Source: Azolla caroliniana
Taxonomy: Eukaryota; Polypodiophyta
Assembly (NCBI GenBank): GCA_043228905.1
Contig: JBHGNT010000015.1
Coordinates: 4,836,001 to 4,900,000 of the forward strand
DNA: 64,000 nt
Direction: 5' to 3'
This document shows positions 35,600-46,900 of this stretch, piece by piece (positions within the stretch are counted from its first letter, which is position 1; every line of letters starts with the position of its first letter). The notes under the pieces are model-generated. The model was not told where the DNA came from and made no database searches. It worked only from the letters and a program-made list of their open reading frames with translations. The position numbers and the translations under genes were made by a program.

Positions 35600-38500
35600 T
35601 GTAGTTTGAGTAGGTATATCACACTTAATGTCAGTTAGTAGGATACTAATTTATATTTCACATAAAAACTACATGGAAAATTGTTTATTCGATGTTTGGA
35701 TCCACAACCTTATGCCCTTGCTGTGCTGAATTTGAACTGTGGCCACATCCGATGCAGCGTCATCTGAATCTAATGTTAGGGTGACATAAAGATTAGCGTT
35801 TGACTCAACCTCCTTCCGTCGAACTGACATCTTCTGTCATCTCAGTCTTGGTGGAGTGGACACACCACCCTCAGATGGGTTTAGAGCCTCACTCACATCT
35901 GTGGACACACCTTGTAGTTGGGTGGATATCCCCGCCTTTTTACACTGTCTCACCACAATAAGACACATGTTATTATCTGAATTCTGCCAATAAACCCTCC
36001 AACACATATCTCAAATGAAATCCTCGCTCATACTTACATAAGAATCCAAACCGGATCTTATCTTCTTCGTCAACATCTCCAAACGCTCATCCTTTTTGGT
36101 GTCGTATATGGCCATCTCGTTGTCCATAAATTGCGCCACGAACTCTGCCTCTGTGTCAAGACGGAGCTCAACGGGAATAGAGTTGTACCTCGAAACAACC
36201 CTAACCTTCAACTTCCAGATATATGTTTGCCAATTTTTATTGTACTTGATTTTGGGGTCCATGAATCTTCTGAGTGATCTCTGACGCTCATAGCTATTAA
36301 AGCATGCCCCCGGAGTACCCTCCTCATTCTATACGCATCCCTCGTGGTAGGACTATGTCTATTCCATGTTCCCTGCGTAAATGTGATTCCATGTCACTTT
36401 TTTTGTGATACCACCTTGGCGAGAGGCGGAAATACTTAGTATAGATACACGCACGGGCCTTGTTCCCATTTGCATATCTTCCAACCTTATACAACGAGTT
36501 TGGGTGAGGAGCATATAATCCTTCTATATCTGTTACATATTTAAGATTGACATAAAGATTGGCATAAAGATTGACATATTGCAACGACACCAAATCCACA
36601 TACCATTTGGAGGAGCATCTTGGTCGAATGTTTCCATGGCATGTATCGGCTCGATTTGAGGCGGATGAACCACTAGTGTCTGATCCATTCTCTCCCCACC
36701 CTTAGACATGTCGGCTGACGAACTTCTCCAATGTCTTCTAACAAAGACCCTTTAACAAATCACGAGTCAACATACATGCATCAAACCCTAAACCAGTATT
36801 AGGGGAGATTGGTTCGTGACATACCTATCTTGAGTTGGATATATGTCACCGTTATCGAAATCCCACCAATCTTTGTACTTGGACTTGGAAGCCATCTACC
36901 ACCATTCAAGTAATCAAACATTTTCCAAATTTAATACTCAAACACACACAATATTAAGATTAAGCAAGCAAATAATTTCGATCATTGAGTTAGAGATAAA
37001 TATAAATGCATCATTTTGTTGGATATTACCATGCTCTTGACCTTTTCACTCGATATGTACTGGCATTCTGCTTCACATGTTGCTGCTTTCACAGTGTTGG
37101 CAGCTACTAGCATTGCATTCTGAAAAAAGAACAATTTAAAGAAGCAAAGGACTTGGAGTTAATACAACATTAGTTGTTATATGCAAAAACTTACATTACT
37201 GATGCTTCATTGTGAATCCTAGCTCAGATTTGTACAAAAAATAATCACATATGACATTGCGAAAAGATTAGATACACAAACACAACATTGCTAATTCTGT
37301 GTCGTTGAGACTGGCACAAATCCGTACAAAATAAAATTGTTTACATCAGTGAGACTGGCATATGTTTACATCACTAATTCATATACAACCCATTGTTCGG
37401 AAATGGTCAATGCTTGTACTCCTTTCCCTTTGTTCCTTTTTTAGTATGTATACAGCCCAGAAGAGAACCAAAACAACCAAAACATTTCTAAACGGAAACT
37501 TTCATATGTAAACATTACTAACTCTAAACGTGTGAAATGGTAACCAACCATGTGCAAAACCATTAAAATAAGTTATTTATGAACACACAATTCGCAAATG
37601 ACATCATTTGCACGATGATTACCTAATGATTCACTTGCACATTTATCATCAACTAATCTTTAAATAGAAGAGTGCATTCAACTACTGAATTATGTTGGAA
37701 ATGATACATCTCTTCACCTCAATAAAAAAGGGTTTAGGGTTTCCATGTCTCATCCATGAATAGACAATCAAGAATCAATGTCAAACGTTCAGTGCCATTT
37801 GGGAGGCTACCAATACGCAATCTGGCCACCATGATATTGCCTCAAGAAGCAATCTTTCAGCCACGACTGGAGCCATGCCATTCATTTACACATATCAAGC
37901 ACTAAAATTTGCATTTTAGGTATTGTTGAGTTGTCACTAAACCATGTGCCTTGTCAAAAGATCTCATTACAACTTAAATTCATTGAAAACCAAAGTTTGG
38001 TTATGTTCCTTAAGAAATAGAATGCCATTCATCCTAACCTTAAAGTGATGAAGAAAATCTGTTAACATTTGCTAGAGGCCAAAATCGACCCATGACACAA
38101 ATTATGATTGCAAATATGGCTGAATCCATGTGTCATCCATATTGAAGCAGAAATACAAGCTCTAGATTTCCCAAAGCTCCATCATCATTATCTTAATGCT
38201 TGTGGTAGAATTATTAGATTAGTTGGTGTAGTGGAATGAGACTATGACGAAGTTCAACAAGTGTATCTAGGTTTTCTTGTGTGGATCAGACATGGTGAGC
38301 AATGATCTCCATGATTCAGTGATGGTACAACCCATGTACCTTATGACCCTAAACCCTAATCCCTCACTTCCAAATCTCCCCATATGTTATATCCTACTTA
38401 TCATGTTGCAATAATTAGATGCCCTCTATATAGTCTATTCCTTCCTTTTATGTAGTAAAACCCTAATCCCTCAACAAGAAAAAAAATCCCTCAACTATTC

Positions 38501-38700
38501 CAAATCCTAATCCCTCAACTATTCCTACCACATGTAAAAACAATCAGAAAAAGTGATGTAATAGGGTTTAGTACATACTTGGGAATAGTGATGGAGGAGA
38601 TTGATTGCCACTTATGTCGATTGCAGGCCGCTTGACGATAGTTTTCTTTCTCGGCAAAAAAACCCTATCAATCTCGTTTGAAAAAATCAAAGATAATGAC
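35600..38700 (-). other. Rest of the TIR element interior
   Basis: The minus-strand frames 36011-36262 (rich in charged residues) and 36324-36599 (with CIYTKYFRLSPRWYHKKSDMES-type sequence) are possible exon remnants. From 36700 to 38700 I see no coding signal. Telo-box-like AAACCCTAA phrases occur near 37730, 38345, 38458 and 38506, several continuing as ...TCCCTCA, upstream of the minus-strand gene. Confidence 0.4.
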
Positions 38701-38725
38701 AGGTTTCAAGCTTTTATAGTCGTCA

Positions 38726-38906
38726 GTTGGGCGACCTGCATCTTATATTGAGTTGGTTGGGCGACCAACTCAATATAAATTGACCTGTGGTTGGGTGACC
38801 TGCTTAAACCAGTCACCCAACCGTTTTAAAAATATACGGTTGGGCGACCTGCGTCGATGATTAAGTTGGTTGGGCGACCAACTTAATATAAACTTACCTG
38901 CGGTTG
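38726..38906. repeat. Subterminal hairpin repeats of the TIR element
   Basis: GTTGGGCGACC occurs at 38726-38736, 38756-38766, about 38839, 38869 and 38903. Two copies are the loop side of near-perfect hairpins: 38744-38757 pairs with 38764-38777 (14-bp stem, loop TGGGCG), and 38860-38870 pairs with 38877-38887 (11-bp stem, same loop). They may be transposase-binding sites. Confidence 0.7.
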
Positions 38907-38984
38907 GGCGACCTCTGCACAACTTTTATTTTCGCGCCCTCTTTCTTATTGAAATCTAACGGTGCAGTTTGCACGCGCCTTTTC
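38903..38984 (-). repeat. Right terminal inverted repeat of the TIR element
   Basis: Complement of 33247-33324. It abuts the coding end of a gypsy relic; AAGGGTAAGTG is present twice just outside (38985-38995 and 39003-39013). Confidence 0.8.
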
Positions 38985-38989
38985 AAGGG

Positions 38990-40835
38990 TAAGTGAGGCT
39001 TGAAGGGTAAGTGGTCCGTAACACCTTTTCAACTTACTTCCATTGACAAAACCTGAGAGATTGATATCCTCGAGTGTTCGAAACATACACACGTCTATCT
39101 TTGTGATGTATGGACCTTCTCCTTGTAGTTTGACTTTTTTCTTGTGTCTTTCGGAGGAGAATTTAAGTACCATATCTCTTTCCTAGAGGTTTTTTTCTTT
39201 GATCTTGTTGTTGTGGCAAGGATTTCTATTTTCCTTTTCCACAAGGAGTGCAACAACCTTGTCTCAATTAGGCGTTCAAGGTTCTCTAATGGTGAGTGTA
39301 GAATTTCCTCATACCATCTATCTTGTACCGCAATGCATAGGCTAGCAACAAGGAATTTGACCGAGATAACAACCTCTTGGTCTTAGACTAGTTTGAATGG
39401 TGTGCATGGTAACAACCTTGTAAGACATGTAGAAAGCCCACAATGCGGCATGTAGTTTGGTTCTCCAATCCGAACAAGAATGCTCAACGATCTTGGTTAG
39501 GATTGTGCACAACACTTTGTTGATGCTTTCTTCTTGTCCATTACAACAGGGGGTAGTAAGGGGAAATTTTCTGGCACGCTACCATGAACTTACTGAGGAG
39601 GTGAACAACTACTTCGTTTAAAATGTGGGTGTCAGGGCCGTAGCCAAGGACAAGTTTTAAAGTGAAGAAGAGAATGAGAAGAAGAAAATAGGAGAGAAAT
39701 GAGAAACAAATAATATGAGGAAATTGACAACGTATTAACATTGAGAACAAAAGAATAACAATGAGAACAAAAGAATATGCCGAAGACTTGCGTTAAATTG
39801 GAATGGTTTGGATATATGCTTATATAGCATGGTTTGGACACATATATGCTGGCCATGTCATAGGTAGGCATGATCACCACTTGTTGTTCATGCAAGTATA
39901 CCACTTGGCATTCATGCTAGCATGACCATTGGTGATCATGAGTTAACCCATGCTTGGTGGCAACATTTCATAATATTGTATTTCTATCCTAATGATCTAA
40001 TAAAAGTTATAAATAATAGTATATACAATATAATTTATCATAGTGATTGACGTTACACATCTTCTTTGAAGAGGTCATGGGTTTAAATCTCTATTACAAG
40101 TTTGGAGTATAGTGGGAGCCTTGGTCGTTAATCAACTCCAAAGGTTTGCCAAACCATAGTATAATGGTTTCAGATAGGAACTTAGCATTTGCGGTTTGAG
40201 ATGCTTTTGCTTTAACCCATTTTGTAGCGTAATCAACTGCGATGATGATATAGGGAATAAGTTTAGAAGCCAAACAAATTGGGTTGATGAAATTGATGCC
40301 CAAATTTTCAAAGGTTTGTCAAGCCACTACAGGGTGCAAGGTATTGAAATCCTCCTTTAATGGGTGTTTATATCATTGGCATTCATCACAACATTTGACA
40401 TATTCATATTCATCACAACGTTTGCCAAAGGTTAGCATGGAGGATTTTATGGGTTGTGGCTTAATGGTTGAAGTGGTTTGCCTGTATGCATTGACAATGT
40501 GCTTACTCGATGACTGCAATCACATCGTAGTCAATGGTGACTAAAATTGTCATCGCTTTAGGTTGTCTCGAAGCATGGTGAAGGGCCCACACTACTCGGG
40601 CATTTGCACAACTTAATTGTTTAAGTACAATGCCCCTTCGATGAGTACTCAAACAATGTCAGTCGCCCAAGTTGGCACAACATTGATAATGAAGAGGGCT
40701 ACATCAACTACTTCATCCTTGATGCCCATGTCCTCTTTGTTGATTATTAGCCTTGAGAAATGATTGCAAAGGACATGGTCTTTGCCTTTCTGTACTATGA
40801 ACTTAAAATTGAAAACAAAAAACAACAAATATAAA
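38990..40835 (-). pseudogene. Ty3/gypsy pol relic (RNase H end to integrase C-terminus)
   Basis: Read from about 40830 down on the minus strand: RNase H/linker (CNHFSRLIINKED near 40750), integrase zinc-binding CDECQWYKHP (about 40380), integrase core (40094-40303: IIAVDYATKWVKAKASQTANAKF, ELINDQGSHY), then after an insertion NGQEESINKVL (about 39510-39545), DWRTKLHAALWAFYMSYK, and a C-terminal integrase/chromodomain-like end (39000-39173, VNGSKLKRCY). The order is that of Ty3/gypsy. Stops and frame changes show it is dead. Its downstream part is cut by the TIR element at 38984. Confidence 0.8.
39600..40085. other. Insertion of about 0.5 kb inside the gypsy integrase relic
   Basis: The integrase frame stops at 40094 and resumes near 39545, though only a few dozen bases should lie between. 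The extra DNA is AT-rich and includes repeated AACAAAAGAATA phrases. One end reads TGTCAGGGCC (39631) and a GACGTTACA lies near 40047-40055, so a solo LTR is possible, but no flanking duplication was found. Identity unresolved. Confidence 0.4.
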
Positions 40836-43660
40836 AATGCTAATGCTGATTAACTTAATTAAACATGCTAAAAAACAAAAACTCTTCATCCCCTATGTAT
40901 CTTCGAGCATCAGGAAAACTTGCTTCATGAGCTTTACACAAAGCTTGTCAATAACTTTAAGTGTCGGTCTTATCCTTGGCCGAGGCGCCAAATAGATGTG
41001 TGGGTTCCTCACACCCAAACATGTGTATACATCGATGCGGTATACCTCCCACCAATATCGTTGTGCCTAGGATCTAGATTGGCATATACATGGTAGCAAG
41101 TAGGGCAAGAGTGGTCCTCAATCACTCTTGAGCTACAAGTTTAACTAAGCTTAATGAATAGGGCTTACACACACGCACACACACACACGCACACACTCAC
41201 TCACTCACACTCACTTTACTCCCTCTTATATTAGATATATATGCATAGACAAGTTCAAGGCAAAGATAAACATATACTACTACTTATTAACAATGAGATT
41301 TAGCACCATACAAGAGTAGAGGGATTAGTGTTTGACTCACTTAGATCTTAACCCTAATCACTCTAAGCTCTAACAGAAGATTAAGGGGATAGAGTGAAAG
41401 CTCTTAATGCACTAATGAAAAGGAGAAACACAAAGATGGAGAAGAGCTACAAAAGTTACCAAAGAGTGGCTTCCATAACTTTTTACAAAGGAGAGAGGGT
41501 CTTTTCACACTAGTTCCCCATTGGCTACAATGCTTCCTATTGGGGTACTCTATCCCCCTTTTCTATTGTCTTGTTGCACTCGGTGTCCCTTGTTGGTGGC
41601 GTTGTCTCCATAACTGGTGTCTTGGATGTCAGATATTTAACAATATACAATGTTGGCATCCACAAAAGGGAGGTGAAAAACCACATTCCAATACTTATGT
41701 AGTTTCGATGTCTTAATACAAATACACTTACGAAGAAAAAGAATGATAAGTATGAGGTTTAGGGAGGGAGCTAGAAATTGTTCTTTAGGCATGTAATTAA
41801 AATGAAATGCATTTTGAATAATTAAGTTATTTTAAACGTATCAAGCAATATTGCTTTAGTACTTAGTGTTCACTATCCTTGATTTTTTTATTATGTTGAC
41901 TATCAATCTTTGAAAATTAAATGTTCTTGGATGTTTCTCCAACTCATGGTTTTGATATTTATGAACTCAGACCCTCCTTGTTATCTTTTCTATCAATGAT
42001 TAATCAATTTATGCGGTTTCTTTTCCTTTGTCTTTGTCATAATCTTTTTTTTCTCACAAACCATTTATTGACTACTCATGACATAGCCTCAATTAATCAT
42101 ATGCCAAGTGTTTATGATGGTTATTTAGAAGAGTGAATATAAAGTTTTTGGATGTAGGCGTCAACAAGTCATGTTGTTGAAACTTATTCTTTACTCATTA
42201 ATTGAGTTTCTTTTTTAGTAATAGGAAAATCATTAGAAAATATGAGAGAGTCATTCAAGTCAAGTAGGACAATGACATAATTTCTGCAATATTTATATGG
42301 ATCACTCGGACAATAATTCAACTACTCAACTTTCCCCTTAGAACTCTCTATATATAGATAGATATAAATGGATATTGTATTCTCTATGTATGTGAACCCA
42401 CTTGTGATATGGGACCCAAAGTATAGGTGATGGACGAAGTGTGTTATGGGAAAACATTTACTTTTCCATGTATTAGAGTTAGTACTAATGTGATAGCCTT
42501 AGGTGAGACACATAGTTTGTCCACTGAATAATATGCAGTTCAATAATATTTTGTTTGAGCAGTATTAAGCTATAGTTATAGGTAATTCCCCACTCTTCTA
42601 GGAGTGCTTGCATGCCATAAGATGAATGATAAACAATACCGAGGCAGGATGTCGGAATGTTTTGTTTGTGAAAACAATGCTTTATAAAATCAGCCAACTT
42701 TCTTATATTGAAGTTGTAAGAGAATAAATTGGAAAAAGTTCGAATCAAGTAGGATACGAGCAAGAATGGCGTAGGAAGCTTACAACTTTCCGATAGTCTT
42801 TACATTCATGTACATTTATATATGTATATAGATGGATGTTTTTGATGGAAATGTGTACTAAATTGATCTTGTTATCCAATATATACACATATATATGACA
42901 TAGGGAAAAGTGGTGGAAAGAAAACAATACAACCACGCAAGCTCATCAACAAAAGAACAATCACAACTTTCTCTTGCTCCATAGCTCCTACTCATGCCAC
43001 AAAGCAATCTAGGGCAATAGAAATGGGCTCCCGACCAAGACATAGAAAAGGGGTTGGGCTATAGAAATTTGTCGTGCACGTAGGCCTTGGCCTCGTGGAC
43101 CGCAGCCAAGACCACAATCTTACCACACTTGGCATTGACAGATGAAGACCATTATTATCTCCTGCCGATGAACAAGAAGAAAAGGTTTCATTCACTTAGC
43201 GTTGGGCCTTGATTCAATGTATTGGTCCTAGTTCACAAGTGGCTACATCAAGCCAACTAGCTAGTTGCGGGTCCACGTGGAGGATTCCACATCACCGATA
43301 CATCGAGCTCACTAACAATAAGTGTATGTACCCAGAGTGTCGAAACGCCGGCTCGGCGGAGGGTGCTGACTAATAGTTTTCCAGGGTCCAAAACATGTTG
43401 GGCCACTTTTAGTTAACTACTAATAAATTTCTAGGGTCGAGAACATGTTCGGACACTTTCAGTTAACGACTGATGGGTTTTCCAGGGGATGAAAACATAT
43501 TGGGGGCACTTCTAGTTAACATTAGTGTGAATGGAGTAGGGAGTCCAAAGGCCATTCGTTCAATAATAATTACAAATAAGCCTGGCCAGCCAAGAAGGCG
43601 TGGATAAGACATTGACCACTGGAATACATTTAATGCGCTGACATTTTCATGGGTTCGTTA
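40836..43660. other. Intergenic stretch upstream of OSCA copy A
   Basis: No gene is supported. It contains a (CA)n/(CACT)n microsatellite at 41168-41215. The segment about 41765-42140, with a short continuation near 42225-42290, is similar to 55470-55830 and 55970-56000 upstream of OSCA copy B, so the tandem duplication includes this flank. Three degenerate copies of a roughly 60-bp unit (TTTTCCAGGGTC...ACATGTTGGG...CACTTTTAGTTAAC) lie at about 43368-43520. Confidence 0.6.
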
Positions 43661-43666
43661 GGTTGC

Positions 43667-43731
43667 CACGTGGGCGTCCACCTCACTCGGGTGTGCCACG
43701 TGGACGGCACGTCACTTGGAGGCGCCACGTG
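43667..43731. promoter_or_regulatory. Cluster of three G-boxes upstream of OSCA copy A
   Basis: GCCACGTGG occurs with its CACGTG core at 43667-43672, 43697-43702 and 43726-43731, spaced about 30 bp, 185-249 bp before the ATG. G-boxes/ABREs bind plant bZIP and bHLH factors; clusters of this kind are typical of abscisic-acid and dehydration-responsive promoters. A long (CTT)n tract (43790-43875) lies between them and the start codon. Confidence 0.65.
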
Positions 43732-43915
43732 GACACGACGACTCTGATAATGATAACAGTGCGCCTCCATAGCCAGAGCTCGCACTCTTCTTCTTCTTCT
43801 TCTTCTTCTTCTTCATCTTCTTCTTCTTCTTCTTCTGCTTCTGCTTCTTCTTCTTCTCCTTCTTCTTCTTCATCATTGAATGAGTAAAGCTTGATCCTTT
43901 GCTGCAACTGCTGCC

Positions 43916-46900
43916 ATGGATATCTCAGGCTTCATCACTTCTCTGGCCACTTCTTTTCTCACCTTCCTTGCCCTTCTCGCCATTCAAGCCCTGCTCTCGC
44001 GCAGCCCTCGAAATGCTCAGGTCTACTACCCTCGCAAGAAAGCCAAGAAGATGGCTCCTCCTTACAACCCTGGCATCTTCTCATGGCTACGCGAAGCTTG
44101 GTCTGTTACTGAGGAAGACATCATCAAGCAGGCCGGCCTGGATGCTGCCATTTACATGAAATTCCTTGCCTCTGGTACCTAATTTAAATCCAAAATTCCA
44201 TCATGTCGATTTCTTGGATTCCCTGAAGTCTTTCAATCGTCTTAATTAATCGCGTGCAATCAATCTTAATGGCCTTCCAATCCGGGCCTGCTTATGTGAT
44301 TCCTGTGTTTAGAGTAGTATTCGCAGTCTGTGTGGCTTAATTCCAGCCAGAGCAATTCAAATTCATCCTGCCTTGGCTTGACTTCCTGTTCTCTGATTCT
44401 CATCATTGCTTTGCAGCCTTCTCAATTTGCGTGTGCACGGCACTCTACTGCGTTCCCGTGTTGATTCCTGTTTCCATAACAGACAAGAATTTCGAGCTTC
44501 AGGAACAGAAGAATTCGACGGTTGGGTCCACTGATTTCGACAAGGCTGCCATGGGGAATGTGCAGGTAATGTTATATATACGTAACATGGATTGTAAAGA
44601 CAGAAAATGGATTGAAACTGTTGGTTCTTGACTGCTACAGGATAGGAGTTTACGTCTGTGGGCCTATGTAATTGGAGCTTACTGGCTCACCATAGCCACT
44701 CTGCATAGGCTCTGGAAAACCTACAAGCATGTTGTGGCCTTACGAATCAACGACAAAACTGGCACTCAGACAGCAAAACCAGAGGAATATGCTATTCTGG
44801 TGAGGGATATCCCTGCCCCTACCAATGGCACCATAGCTGAAGAGGTGGACAAGTACTTCAGAGCTCTGCATCCCGGAACATATCAGGCCTCCATCGTTGT
44901 CACATACAGATCCAAGGTATGTATTATCTATTAGGAAATCATAATCTCCTCCTGTTCTTCCTTTCTGAGAAGAAACCATTAGGTTTTTTCTCTGTATTAG
45001 TGTTTAGTAAAATTTAACATGGCTTTTCCAAAAAGCACAGTTTTTGTTAGGGTTTTCTCTGTATTAGTGTTTAGTAAGATTTAACATGGATTTTCAAAAA
45101 AACACAGTTTGTTAGGGTTTAGGGTTGTTGTGTGGGTAAGCGTTTTACATAGAAAGCATTAGCCACTATCTTTGGGCGATGCTCCATGGAAAAAGAATGG
45201 CTTGTGTGTACCATTTCAGGCTTATATGTTCTGGAAAAAGGCACAGAGAGCTAGGAAGAAAGTTGCTCATCTAGAGGCAACCAGTCAGGGGAAGAAGACT
45301 ACACCTAAACACAGGACTGGATTTCTAGGCCTTTTTGGGCCTCAAGTAGACTCCATTGACTACTACAGAGCACAAGAGGAGAAGAATGAAGAAGCTCTTG
45401 AGGAGGAACGAAGATCTAACGCAAGTTCCACGACTCAGAAAGGCGCTGCGATCGTCATCTTTAATAACAGAGCGGCTGCCACTTGTGCATCTCAGGTACA
45501 AACATATTCATACTCAAGAATTAAAACTCAATTCTTTGTGTATCTCAATGTATGTTCTAAAAAATCAAACTGGTCTTTTAAAAATAAAAAACCAGTAGTC
45601 TGATTTAATGTTCTAATGTTAGTTACCTGGTCTTTTAACTATTGCAGGTTAGCCATAGCCTTTATGCGAACCAATGGATTACGTCTGCGGCCCCTGAGCC
45701 GAGAGAAGTGATCTGGACAAACCTGGCCATCCCATTTGTACAAAGGCTCATTCGACAGGCAGCGGTCTATTCCACGGTCTCGATCACAATCTTCTTCTAC
45801 ATGATCCCCATAGCTTTCGTGTCCGCCATTATCTCCCTCGATAACTTGAAGCTGAAGCTACCATTCCTGGCTCCTCTGGTGGATATCCCATCAGTCAATG
45901 CGGTACTCCAAGCATTTCTACCTCAGATTGTTCTCATCGTCTTCATTTACGTCCTTCCGTTCGTGCTCTCGAGGATCTCAGAAATGGAGGGGATTCTTTC
46001 GAAAAGCGATCGGGATAGGGCAGCTGCCGGCAAATTCTTCTACTTTAATGTTCTTAATGTCTTCTTGGGTGTGACTTTAGCAGGAAGTCTGTTCAGCTCC
46101 ATGAAAAGTATCCTGGATCGTCCGAAAACCATAGTCGCATTGCTAAGTGAATCCCTCCCTGGGCAAGCCAATTTCTTCATCTCATTTGTGGCCCTCAAGT
46201 AAGTCTCTAATCTCTAATGTCTGTGTCTGTTGTTTCTTTCTTTTCCATTGTTGTGATGCAGGAATCCAAGGTCCCATCTCTGTGCTTTATTGGGATCAAG
46301 ATTTTTGCCCCGGCCCTGCTCCTCTGTTCCAGAGGGTTCATCACCAACATTAATTGTGTCAAAATCTGTATCGTTTTATATTGCACCATCATCCAGCTCC
46401 GAAAAGAGCATGCAAAAATCTCTTGTTCTTTTCTCACACGACGCTTAGAAAAACATGGCCTCTCATCCAAATCATGACTCTACCATGTTTGATACCAATG
46501 ATTCGTCTCCACGGACTAATGGACATTGGATTGATTCGTCTCTCCACGGATAAATGGGCGGATTGATTCATCTCTCCACGGACTAATGATCCGTCGCTCC
46601 ACGGACTAATGCGTGATTGATTTGTCTCCATAGACCTAATCGTGACCCATTCGGCATCGGTTCGGCGTATGTTCTTCGGAGTTCCTCTCCATTGTGTTTA
46701 CTAAGTTGTTCAAGGTTAGCCCCCACGATTTTAATTCCACAATTCCGTCCCTTTGACGAGGTGACTAGTTGTGGCGTAGAACACCTTTGAGTCGTCCCAT
46801 AGTTATGGACTATAAAAAGCCTCAACAATCGTGGTGCTCATAAGCTTGTTGCTTGACTCTCATGATAAGATGGCCGCGTACCACTCCTAGAAGGTCCATC

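Larger units (their letters stand above)
33247..38984 (-). mobile_element. 5.7-kb TIR DNA transposon (Mutator-like?) carrying a decayed Ulp1 protease gene
   Basis: The ends are inverted repeats of about 75 bp: the left end starts GGAAGGCGCGTGCGATCTGC at 33247 and the right end, reverse-complemented, starts AAAAGGCGCGTGCAAACTGC at about 38983. Both continue through GCACCGT(C/T)AGATTTC(G/A)ATAA and GTCGCCCAAC. Inside both ends the motif GGTCGCCCAAC or its complement GGTTGGGCGACC recurs many times. A Ulp1/C48-like reading frame lies on the minus strand. I found no transposase and no convincing target-site duplication, so superfamily is a guess. Long TIRs and a captured Ulp1 domain are known in some plant Mutator-like elements. 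Confidence 0.7.

Noticed and set aside
38985-39013. AAGGGTAAGTG repeat as target-site duplication of the TIR element
   Set aside because: Both copies lie on the right side only; no match was found at the left border near 33247.
43683-43907. Minus-strand ORF of almost pure Glu
   Set aside because: It is the complement of the (CTT)n tract in the 5' UTR of OSCA copy A, a microsatellite artefact.
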